Shown piece after piece: positions 1-5,873 of a stretch of 9,866 bases of DNA. Numbering within the stretch: position 1 is the first letter of the stretch; the number at the start of each line of letters is the position of its first letter. The stretch is from an uncultured Allobaculum sp. (GTDB lineage: Bacteria; Bacillota_I; Bacilli_A; Erysipelotrichales; Erysipelotrichaceae). The DNA is taken from NCBI GenBank assembly GCA_948467695.1, contig CAOKFJ010000049.1, positions 1-9,866 of the forward strand, read 5' to 3'. The position numbers and the translations under genes were made by a program. The notes beneath the pieces are model-generated. The model was not told the DNA's origin and did not search any database. It worked only from the letters and a program-made list of their open reading frames with translations.

Positions 1-1723
1 TTTTGATCTCGCGCTGTTCGAGACCGACTTTCTGCAGAATCGCGAAACGCTCACGGTCTTCGATTCCTTCGGAAACCTGCTTGTAGTACATGATCAGAAT
101 CACGACGAGAATAAACAGCGCGCTGACATAGACGCCGATAAACAGAAGACCGGAATATAGAGCCAGGCCTTCCTGACGCTGCGTTTCTTTGAAGGAAACC
201 ATTGTCGCTGCAGCCGGTTCGCCCGATATCGTCAGATCAGACAGATCATGGGTGTTCCAGAAAGGTGCCATGAGTTCGTCAGCCTGTTCGACATCGTCCA
301 AAGCAGGATTTACAGGACTGTCAAACTGGACGTTCCAGAAAATCTGAGGAGACAGACCGGGATTTTTAGAGAAGTCGGCGACCATCCACTGCGAGGTCGT
401 ATCTCCAAAGAATCGTTTGGTAAAGTCGGAAGGCATTTCGCTTTCCGCATGAACGACTTCGTACTGCCTGCCGTCCTCGCCGGTAAGAATATCGCCGCTA
501 ACGGTCTGGTTCGAGAAGCTTAAGAGCTGATTTTCGCCAAGCTCGATGTTCTGTCCACTCAGACGGTTATAGTCGGCAAGCGAAACGACTTCGCCCTCCA
601 TTTCACTGCTTCCATGCTTGAAGGAGACAAACTGCTCAGCGTACGTAACCGGATCGGACGGATCCCATCCTGCGGTTTTCGCGTTGTCCATGATCGCGTT
701 TTCGACCATGTCATAGGTGACATCATCACGAAGCGAGTCTAAAAAAGAAACGCGTGCATCTCTGGCATAGGCACGGTTGACCATCGTGTCGATGCCGGCA
801 ATCAGCGATGTTGTAGTAGAGAGGGTGACAAGAATCATCGTGGATAGAATCGCGATGTTGGCCAGCGCGGCGGCGTTGGCTTTCATGCGGTACTTCATCG
901 AAGAGACGGAGATGAAATGGTTCGGCTTGTAGTAGAATCCTCGATGCTTCTGCATCATCGAGATCAGAACAGTCGAGCCGAACATGAACAGAAGATAGGT
1001 ACCGATAATGACCAGAATAACCGCGACAAAGAACATCAGCAGCGCGCTGATCGGATCTTTGACCGTCAGTGCGATACCATAGCCGGCGCCAAGCGCAAGC
1101 AGACCGGCGACGGCGAGAATCCAGCGGTTTTTGATCGGACGTTCGCCGATGCTTTTTCCATGCATCTGTTCAAGAGGATTGGTGCGCAGCATTGTAAAAA
1201 GGGTATATGCCCATATTGCGCCATAGCATAGAAGAATCCAGAGCGAACAGTTTGCCATGGAGGACCATGAGATATAGAAACCGAGCTGCACATCCAGACT
1301 GATGATGCGCAGGATAATGAGAAACATGATCTTGTCCAGGCAGACGCCAAGCGCAAAGCCGGCAGCAAGAGAAATCAGAAGACTGACGAGCAGTTCATAG
1401 GTGACAATTCGAATCAAATGATGCTTCTCCATGCCCAGAACGGTGTAGAGACCGTTTTCCTGGCTGCGGTTCTTCATCCACACGCTGTTGAGATAGAAGA
1501 AGAAAAGCAGAGTGAAGAACATTACAACTCTTACGCCAAGATCAAGCGTCATCTGCATTGTCTGACCGCCAAACGTCTGTGAGAGTGTCGGATTGGCGCA
1601 GAGCGACATCATCGAATAAATCATGCAGACCATCAGCGTGCTTCCGGCAATGAACGGAACGGTGATGCGGTAGTTCTTGCGGATGGACTGCAGCGCGAGA
1701 TTGAGATAGAGAAAGCGGTGCAT
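1..1723 (-). CDS. BceB-like ABC transporter permease (partial, C-terminus outside the window)
   Basis: Membrane subunit of a BceAB-type transporter, the family that senses or removes cell-envelope-targeting peptide antibiotics, usually working with a BceRS two-component system. The reading frame is open for 574 codons from ATG at 1723 to the window edge. Visible hydrophobic segments lie near residues 21-40, 62-82, 104-128, 155-178, 201-220, 226-256 and 284-306. A hydrophilic, presumably extracellular domain of about 210 residues (311-520) follows, then another segment (521-546). This 7 TM + large loop + TM plan is typical of BceB. The stretch YYKQVSEGIEDRERFAILQK just after it is characteristic of the family. 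About two more membrane segments are expected past the edge. The start is supported by a GGGAG ribosome site at 1736-1732 and by a TAATG overlap with the upstream ATPase stop. That upstream gene is frameshifted, so normal translational coupling is probably lost. The permease itself shows no damage in the visible part. Confidence 0.9.
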   Translation of the reverse strand, partial: MHRFLYLNLALQSIRKNYRITVPFIAGSTLMVCMIYSMMSLCANPTLSQTFGGQTMQMTLDLGVRVVMFFTLLFFFYLNSVWMKNRSQENGLYTVLGMEKHHLIRIVTYELLVSLLISLAAGFALGVCLDKIMFLIILRIISLDVQLGFYISWSSMANCSLWILLCYGAIWAYTLFTMLRTNPLEQMHGKSIGERPIKNRWILAVAGLLALGAGYGIALTVKDPISALLMFFVAVILVIIGTYLLFMFGSTVLISMMQKHRGFYYKPNHFISVSSMKYRMKANAAALANIAILSTMILVTLSTTTSLIAGIDTMVNRAYARDARVSFLDSLRDDVTYDMVENAIMDNAKTAGWDPSDPVTYAEQFVSFKHGSSEMEGEVVSLADYNRLSGQNIELGENQLLSFSNQTVSGDILTGEDGRQYEVVHAESEMPSDFTKRFFGDTTSQWMVADFSKNPGLSPQIFWNVQFDSPVNPALDDVEQADELMAPFWNTHDLSDLTISGEPAAATMVSFKETQRQEGLALYSGLLFIGVYVSALFILVVILIMYYKQVSEGIEDRERFAILQKVGLEQREIK

Positions 1724-2432
1724 TACTGATACTCCCGTGACGACATGACGGTCAGCGTGTTGGAGATCTTCTGGTAGAACTGTTCGCGGGTCTGGTTCGC
1801 GCGGATGAGCTGATGGAAAATCTGCCCGTCGCGAATGAAAAGGATTCGGCTAGCGTAGCTTGCGGCGGTGACGGAATGGGTAACCATGACAATGGTCTGT
1901 CCCTGTGCGTGGAGCGATTCAAACAGTTCGAGCAGTTCCTGCGAACTTTTGGAGTCGAGCGCGCCGGTCGGTTCGTCGGCAAGAAGCAGATCGGGATTGG
2001 TGATCAGTGCTCTGGAAGAAGCGAGGTGAGATTGAGTCTTGCGGCAAGCGGATCGAGTTTCTTTTTCATATCCGCGTATTTCTCCTTGTTGAGCACAAGC
2101 GGCAGCAGGATGTTATCTTTAAGATTGAAGGTGTCCAGAAGCGAGTAGTCCTGAAAGAGAAAGCCGAGATGATTGCGGCGAAACAGGTTCAAATCGCGTG
2201 CAGGTATGGTGGAGGCATCCTGTCCGTTGATGAAGACACTGCCGCGAGTGGGCTTGTCGAGCACCGCGAGAATATTGAGCAGTGTGGATTTTCCCGATCC
2301 GCTTTCGCCCATGATGGCGACGAACTCTCCCGGTTCGACCGAGAAGGTGACATCGTGAAGAGCTTCGACTTTTACGGATGAGAATTTGGATTTATAGATT
2401 TTCTGAAGATTGGAGACTTCAAGAATTGGCAT
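1723..2432 (-). pseudogene. BceA-like ABC transporter ATPase, disrupted by an internal deletion/frameshift
   Basis: ATP-binding partner of the adjacent permease. From ATG at 2432 (AAGGAGG ribosome site at 2447-2441) the first frame gives 142 residues with Walker A GESGSGKST (42-50) and Q-loop FLFQDYSLL (91-99), then stops at TGA 2006-2004. The rest lies in another frame from about 2016 to TAA at 1725-1723: SRALITNPDLLLADEPTGAL, with Walker B, D-loop and the H-loop in MVTHS, 97 codons. Between LTSLLP and SRAL a normal family member has roughly 16-17 residues including YPYE and the signature LSGGQ; these are absent. The total of 710 nt is not a multiple of three. A loss of about 49-52 nt would restore about 252 residues, the usual BceA length. 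The 142-residue product lacks signature, Walker B and H-loop and cannot be a working ATPase. Real mutation and assembly error cannot be separated from the sequence alone. Confidence 0.88.
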
Positions 2433-2769
2433 GTTTGTGTCCTCCTTGACTACAGGATAAAGAAGAGGCCATTTTCGAGCTATCGATCCTTCTTACCCGT
2501 TTCTTACGCTCGTGAAAGCGAATCGGTAAGATTAACGACCATAAATCGATCAGAATACAGGCGGAAAGAGAAAATGACACGGTTCAAAAGACGATCATGT
2601 GCGCAAATAAATCAGACTGTTGCGCTAACGATTCCAATTCGTTTGGCTTGCGCGTGCTTTATGTCAAAATAGAAGCGATCCATGCACGCATCCACAACAT
2701 GTGATGCTTTATGGATACGGAACATATACATATAGAGAATCGTATCGAAACAGACAGAGGAGAATCAAA
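2433..2769. other. Divergent intergenic region between the bce-like unit and rpiB
   Basis: No credible gene is seen. The bce-proximal half holds the phased TTCTTAC repeats annotated separately. A 6-bp inverted repeat, GCGCAA 2601-2606 and TTGCGC 2620-2625, lies mid-region, and TTGCGC occurs again at 2648-2653. For rpiB the best promoter-like pairing I find is TTTATG 2708-2713 and TATAGA 2731-2736, 17 bp apart, which is weak. For the minus-strand unit a TATCCT at 2459-2454 has no recognisable -35, which would suit an activator-dependent promoter, but it leaves almost no leader before the ribosome site. Confidence 0.5.
2490..2531 (-). promoter_or_regulatory. Candidate OmpR/PhoB-type operator: TTCTTAC repeats 11 bp apart plus an inverted copy
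   Basis: TTCTTAC occurs at 2490-2496 and again at 2501-2507, with 4 bp between, so the copies are one helical turn apart. An inverted copy, GGTAAGA, lies at 2525-2531. Read towards the bce-like genes the pair is GTAAGAA-N4-GTAAGAA. A 7-bp half-site repeated every 11 bp is the layout used by PhoB/OmpR-family response regulators, and BceR belongs to that family. The site lies 58-75 bp upstream of the ATPase start. The regulator itself is not in the window, so the assignment is inference. Confidence 0.4.
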
Positions 2770-3219
2770 ATGAAAATTGCTATGGCAAACGACCACGCCG
2801 CTGTCGCAATGAAAAATGAAATCAAGAAAATGCTCGAAGAAGAAGGCTATGAAATCATCAACTTCGGCACTGATACCAATGACAGCGTTGACTACCCCGA
2901 CTTCGGTTCCGCATGCGCACGCGCAGTAGCGAACAAAGAAGCTGACTTCGGCATCGTCATCTGCGGTACAGGCATCGGCATCAGCATCGCCGCCAATAAG
3001 ATCCCCGGCATCCGCTGCGGTCTTTGCAAAGATGTTACTGACGCGAAACTTACCCGCGAACACAATGACGCCAATATGCTGAGCATGGGCGCGCGTACAA
3101 CCGGTATGGAAACCGCTAAAGATATTGTGCACGCTTTTCTGGCTACACCGTTCTCCAATGGAGTAAACCACGTTCGCCGCATCGCCAAACTCGCCGATCT
3201 GGACGGATCCGCAGAATAA
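2770..3219 (+). CDS. rpiB: Ribose-5-phosphate isomerase B / RpiB-LacAB family sugar-phosphate isomerase
   Basis: Cytosolic aldose-ketose isomerase; RpiB interconverts ribose-5-phosphate and ribulose-5-phosphate in the pentose phosphate pathway. The 149-residue product has the usual RpiB length. It shows NDHA near the N-terminus (7-10), the phosphate/active-site loop ICGTGIGISIAANK with the family's catalytic-type Cys65, REHNDANML (97-105) with active-site His98, and a C-terminal HVRRI (134-138) region that usually contacts phosphate. The start at 2770 is chosen because AGAGGAGA at 2756-2763 is correctly spaced. A 5' extension to 2701 would add a low-complexity Tyr/Arg-rich stretch not seen in the family. 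The gene is monocistronic, followed by its own terminator. LacA/LacB galactose-6-phosphate isomerase subunits are related, but a single gene without a partner or lac genes favours RpiB. Allose-6-phosphate isomerase activity is also possible. Confidence 0.9.
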   Translation: MKIAMANDHAAVAMKNEIKKMLEEEGYEIINFGTDTNDSVDYPDFGSACARAVANKEADFGIVICGTGIGISIAANKIPGIRCGLCKDVTDAKLTREHNDANMLSMGARTTGMETAKDIVHAFLATPFSNGVNHVRRIAKLADLDGSAE

Positions 3220-3282
3220 TCGTTCTTCAGGAATATTCCCGCAGTCGTCAAACGATCTTTCCATTCGCAATGATCAGTACAT

Positions 3283-3309
3283 ACGTCGCTTCGGCGGCGT
3301 TTTTCTTTT
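3283..3309 (+). terminator. Intrinsic terminator of rpiB
   Basis: ACGTCGC (3283-3289) pairs with GCGGCGT (3294-3300) through one G-U pair around a TTCG tetraloop, followed by TTTTCTTTT (3301-3309). It lies 64 nt after the rpiB stop and closes that transcription unit. Confidence 0.88.
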
Positions 3310-3696
3310 GCGCAATGAATCTAGCGCGATGAATAAAGAAGAGCGGCTTTTGATATCGATTTGCCGGCAGAATGAGTCGTCTGCGAAAAAAACGAAGAGA
3401 TGACGATGGGCGCATAGGTGAATCGAAGATATGATAGATGTTGAACAGTTTTATGCATAAAATGAATGAAGATGAACGATTTGTTTCGTGTTTTCGCTTT
3501 CCTGGACATGAGGATTGAGTCTTTTCGGCAAAGACAGCAGCTATTCGCAAAGCAGGCTTAATGAAATGCTGACTTTCAAGAGGAATTCCAAAAAAGAAAA
3601 ATGCATCTGGATAATCTGAAAGAGATGAAAATAGCAAAAATTCACACAGTCAGGGATGGAGAATTCTTCACGAGGGTGAATGAATATGAAGAAAAT
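3310..3696. other. Gene-poor spacer upstream of the fru promoter
   Basis: I see no gene here. Plus-strand ATG frames reach only about 20-30 codons and lack ribosome sites (for example 24 codons from 3329 and 32 codons from 3601). The longest minus-strand frame (3637-3248) starts at TTG, runs through the rpiB terminator and has a random-looking composition. The stretch is AT-rich with many ATGAA/TGAAG motifs, which continue towards the fru promoter. Confidence 0.55.
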
Positions 3697-3711
3697 TGAA
3701 CGAATTGTTCA
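3697..3711. promoter_or_regulatory. Palindrome TGAAC-N5-GTTCA, candidate operator
   Basis: Perfect 5-bp arms TGAAC and GTTCA flank GAATT, about 70 bp upstream of the fru -35. The element could bind FruR or another regulator. Short AT-rich palindromes also arise by chance, so this stays tentative. Confidence 0.3.
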
Positions 3712-3731
3712 TAAAAATTGATCTAAAAGTG

Positions 3732-3745
3732 AAATTCATGAATTT
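3732..3745. promoter_or_regulatory. Perfect 14-bp palindrome AAATTCATGAATTT, candidate operator
   Basis: The 14 bases equal their own reverse complement. The site lies about 37 bp upstream of the fru -35 and sits between two GTGAAA motifs (3729-3734 and 3748-3753, 19 bp apart). A dimeric repressor such as FruR is a plausible ligand; no experimental consensus was applied. Confidence 0.35.
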
Positions 3746-3755
3746 ATGTGAAAAT

Positions 3756-3775
3756 AAATGAAGAAAAATGAAGAA
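3756..3775. repeat. Tandem 10-bp repeat AAATGAAGAA x2 just upstream of the fru promoter
   Basis: Two exact copies, 3756-3765 and 3766-3775, end six bases before the -35. The 10-bp period puts both on one face of the helix, which would suit a DNA-binding protein. DeoR-family repressors often use direct repeats, so this is another FruR operator candidate. Confidence 0.4.
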
Positions 3776-3781
3776 TTGTGG

Positions 3782-3810
3782 TTGATTAAACGCTTTCATC
3801 ACTGTATATT
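3782..3810 (+). promoter_or_regulatory. Sigma-A-type promoter of the fruRKA operon
   Basis: TTGATT (3782-3787) and TATATT (3805-3810) are separated by exactly 17 bp and match the housekeeping consensus at 4/6 and 5/6 positions. Transcription would start near 3817, leaving a leader of about 60 nt before fruR. The spacer contains a cre-like box. No equally good promoter was found in the fruR-fruK or fruK-fruA gaps. Confidence 0.7.
3786..3799 (-). promoter_or_regulatory. cre-like catabolite-repression box inside the fru promoter
   Basis: On the minus strand the site reads TGAAAGCGTTTAA preceded by A, close to the CcpA cre consensus TGWAARCGYTWNCW with the central CG intact; only the 3' end deviates. 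It fills most of the spacer between -35 and -10, where CcpA binding blocks RNA polymerase. Catabolite repression of a fructose operon is well known in Bacillota. A ccpA gene is not in the window. Confidence 0.6.
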
Positions 3811-3877
3811 CTTCTTGTAACAACGCAGACGTGAACAGAGATGAAAGGAACTGAATAAAACTGGAGGAACACCAATT

Positions 3878-4639
3878 ATGATGACTGATGAACGCCAGGA
3901 GAAAATCCTTGCCTATCTCGCCGAACACGAGCGTGCTACACAGCAGGAGCTGATCGAACTTCTCGATGTTTCGGAAAGCACGCTCAGACGAGATCTGATG
4001 ACTCTTGAAGAACAGGGCATGTGCCGGCGCGTACGCGGCGGTGTCAGTGCCCGCAAGCACACCATGGTCTCGGATGTCCTGATGACATCGCGCCGTACGG
4101 AATACCAGAAAGAAAAAATCGAGATCGCCCGCATCGCATCCACGCTGATCGAAGATGGCGATGTGATCTATCTCGATGCCGGAACGACAGTCGAAGCGCT
4201 GATTCCGTTTCTGGAAGGAAAGAACGTGCAGACAGTGACCAATTCTCTTTCTCATGCCATACAGCTTTCGGAACGCCAGATTCCCGTTTCGGTTGTCGGC
4301 GGAGAACTGAAAACGATCACCAACGCGCTGATCGGCGAAGAGGCGCTTGCCTACCTGGACAAATACCACTTCACCAAAGGCTTCTTCGGAACCAACGCCA
4401 TCATGGAAAGCGGCGAACTGCTTACGCCCGATGTCCGTGAGGCAGCGGTTAAGAAAAAAGCCATGGAACACTCGTTCGAAAAATACGTTCTTGCGGATTC
4501 TTCGAAATTCGATAAAACCGCAAGCGTGCGTTTCGGCTCCCTGCATAATGCAGCGCTCATCTGCGAAGACGAGGCGATCCTGCCGGAGGGCTGCGAGATT
4601 CTCAGAATCCTGCCTGCAGACGATCGCGCAGATGACTAG
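3878..4639 (+). CDS. fruR: DeoR-family transcriptional regulator of the fructose operon
   Basis: 253-residue DNA-binding repressor, standard length for the DeoR family. The N-terminal winged helix-turn-helix covers about residues 5-57 (TQQELIELLDVSESTLRRDL, then the RRVRGGV wing). The C-terminal DeoRC sugar-phosphate-sensing domain shows YLDAGTT (99-104), VTNS (120-123), GGEL (141-144), FFGTN (159-163) and the Lys-rich helix followed by LADSSKF. In this family these residues bind a phosphorylated sugar; for FruR the inducer is generally fructose-1-phosphate or fructose-1,6-bisphosphate. The start at 3878 has GGAGGA at 3863-3868; a second ATG follows at 3881 with poorer spacing. The gene is first in the operon, so it should autoregulate along with fruK and fruA. 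The name rests on context plus family, since DeoR regulators of other sugars look alike. Confidence 0.9.
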   Translation: MMTDERQEKILAYLAEHERATQQELIELLDVSESTLRRDLMTLEEQGMCRRVRGGVSARKHTMVSDVLMTSRRTEYQKEKIEIARIASTLIEDGDVIYLDAGTTVEALIPFLEGKNVQTVTNSLSHAIQLSERQIPVSVVGGELKTITNALIGEEALAYLDKYHFTKGFFGTNAIMESGELLTPDVREAAVKKKAMEHSFEKYVLADSSKFDKTASVRFGSLHNAALICEDEAILPEGCEILRILPADDRADD

Positions 4640-4690
4640 CCTCAATTGGCTGGTATCTTTGCTTCAGCCCGATGCATTACTTCAGCTGTC

Positions 4691-4710
4691 CGATATCCAC
4701 AGCGATATCT
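4691..4710. repeat. Short direct/inverted repeat CGATATC in the fruR-fruK gap
   Basis: CGATATC occurs at 4691-4697 and 4703-4709. GATATC is self-complementary, so the pair can also fold as a small hairpin. It lies about 15 nt before the fruK ribosome site. No T-run follows, so it is not a terminator; its role, if any, is unknown. Confidence 0.25.
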
Positions 4711-4739
4711 AAAAAAGAAAAGAAAGGAGAAGCTGAATT

Positions 4740-5663
4740 ATGATCTACACTCTTACCGCCAATCCTTCGCTTGACTACATCATGCGTGTAAACAACTTTG
4801 AAGCTGGCGAAACCAACCGCGCACAGACGACTGAACTGTACCCGGGAGGAAAAGGCATCAACGTTTCCACGATTCTTGAACGTCTTGGCTACGCCAATAC
4901 GGCACTGGGCTTTATCGCCGGATTCTCCGGAAACGAGCTTGTCCGCATGCTGGAAAAACGTTCGTTCGAAAAAGAGTTCGTTGAATGCAATGGATACACA
5001 CGCATCAACGTCAAACTCAAATCCGGCGAAGAAACCGAAATCAACGGATGCGGTCTTGAACTTGAAGACAAGGATGTCGAGGTTCTCAAAAAACGCATCG
5101 CCAAACTGGAAAAAGACGATGTTCTGATTCTGTCGGGAAGCATTCCCTCCCAGCTGAACAACCACTTCTACCAGGAATTGATCGAACTGGCTGGAGAAGA
5201 TATTCTCTGCGCAGTCGATGCAACTGGCGATCTGCTCAAGAACACGCTGCCAAGTCATCCTTTCCTGATCAAACCGAATCAGGCGGAACTTGAAGCGTTC
5301 TTCAACGAAAAGCTCGACACACGCGAAGCGCTCGCCGGCGCGGCTGCCCGCTTAAGAGAAATGGGCGCGCAGAACGTACTGGTTTCTCGCGGAAGCAAAG
5401 GCGCGCTTCTGGCCGGAATGGATGGAAAGTTCTACACATCCACTTGCCCGAAAGGCAAACTGATGAACTCCGTTGGATCGGGCGACTCGATGGTAGCCGG
5501 ATTCATGGCAGGCTACATGAAAGAGCACAGCCTCGAACAGGCGCTTCGCCTTGGCATCTACTGCGGATCGGCAACAGCCTTCTGCGCCGACCTGGCAGAA
5601 AAAAGCGATATCGACCATCTGATGGAAATCAGCCCGGTTGAAATCGAAACATTCGAACTCTAA
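4740..5663 (+). CDS. fruK: 1-phosphofructokinase (PfkB family)
   Basis: Cytosolic kinase that converts fructose-1-phosphate, the product of FruA uptake, to fructose-1,6-bisphosphate using ATP. The 307-residue length is normal for FruK. It begins IYTLTANPSLDY with the substrate-binding Asp12, has the PfkB signature PGGKGIN (35-41) and SGSIP (132-136). KPN (178-180) follows, then the anion-hole/catalytic motif VGSGDSMVAGF with catalytic Asp249. Ribosome site AAAGGAG at 4723-4729 fixes the ATG at 4740. It sits between fruR and fruA in the same direction, 100 nt after fruR. LacC-type tagatose-6-phosphate kinase and 6-phosphofructokinase II are close relatives; the fruR-fruA context decides for FruK. 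Confidence 0.94.
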   Translation: MIYTLTANPSLDYIMRVNNFEAGETNRAQTTELYPGGKGINVSTILERLGYANTALGFIAGFSGNELVRMLEKRSFEKEFVECNGYTRINVKLKSGEETEINGCGLELEDKDVEVLKKRIAKLEKDDVLILSGSIPSQLNNHFYQELIELAGEDILCAVDATGDLLKNTLPSHPFLIKPNQAELEAFFNEKLDTREALAGAAARLREMGAQNVLVSRGSKGALLAGMDGKFYTSTCPKGKLMNSVGSGDSMVAGFMAGYMKEHSLEQALRLGIYCGSATAFCADLAEKSDIDHLMEISPVEIETFEL

Positions 5664-5873
5664 AAGGCAGCAATTCGGCAAGCTTCGGTTGGGGAACCGG
5701 GCAAGCTGATCAATATACTGCAAAGCATTACCGCATCACAAAGCATTGCCCGCAATGCCAAAAAGATCTGATCCTGCTCTGGCGCTGGGGAGCAAAAGAG
5801 CGGGAAATACTTCTGCACGAAAGCGGTGGGGACCGCAGCCATGCAGACCAAAATATGGAAAGGGAACACAGGT
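5664..5873 (+). promoter_or_regulatory. Structured fruK-fruA intercistronic leader with three GGGG-tipped hairpins
   Basis: This 210-nt gap is long for an operon and rich in perfect hairpins. Hairpin 1: CGGTT 5686-5690 / AACCG 5695-5699, loop GGGG. Hairpin 2: GCATTG 5743-5748 / CAATGC 5753-5758, loop CCCG. Hairpin 3: TCCTGCTCT 5772-5780 / AGAGCGGGA 5797-5805 (one G-U), a 3x3 internal loop, GCT/AGC, loop GGGG 5787-5790. Hairpin 4: GCGGT 5823-5827 / ACCGC 5832-5836, loop GGGG. Direct repeats GGCAAGCT (5677-5684, 5700-5707) and CAAAGCATT (5721-5729, 5739-5747) are also present. No T-run follows any hairpin, so these are not terminators. Plausible roles are control of fruA translation, RNA processing or mRNA stability. 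Hairpin 4 ends 37 nt before the fruA ATG. It resembles no riboswitch I know. Confidence 0.55.

Noticed and set aside
2512..2525. cre-like TGAAAGCGAATCGG near the bce-like promoter.
   Set aside because: Only the left half matches the cre consensus; the right half deviates at most positions, and CcpA control of this unit is not expected.
2701..2769. Longer rpiB start at GTG 2701 (172 residues).
   Set aside because: The extra Tyr/Arg-rich residues are absent from the family, and a proper AGAGGAGA site directly precedes ATG 2770.
3248..3637. 129-codon minus-strand frame between rpiB and fruR.
   Set aside because: TTG start, no ribosome site, runs across the rpiB terminator, composition rich in Phe/Ser/Arg as expected from a random antisense frame.
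3841..3858. Five-codon leader ORF (MKGTE) in the fruR leader.
   Set aside because: No ribosome site and no attenuator structure after it; short ATG-to-stop runs are common by chance.
5823..5836. T-box-like sequence: GGTGGGGACCGC resembles the T-box antiterminator core GGTGGNACCGC.
   Set aside because: It has one base too many between TGG and ACC, folds as a simple perfect hairpin, and is followed by neither a terminator nor an amino-acid-related gene. No T-box Stem I motifs were seen upstream; fruA is not a T-box target.
5826..5873. Longer fruA starts at GTG 5826 or ATG 5841.
   Set aside because: They would overlap the GGGG-loop hairpin, lack a well-spaced ribosome site, and add residues before MKIRDLL, where EIIA domains normally begin.
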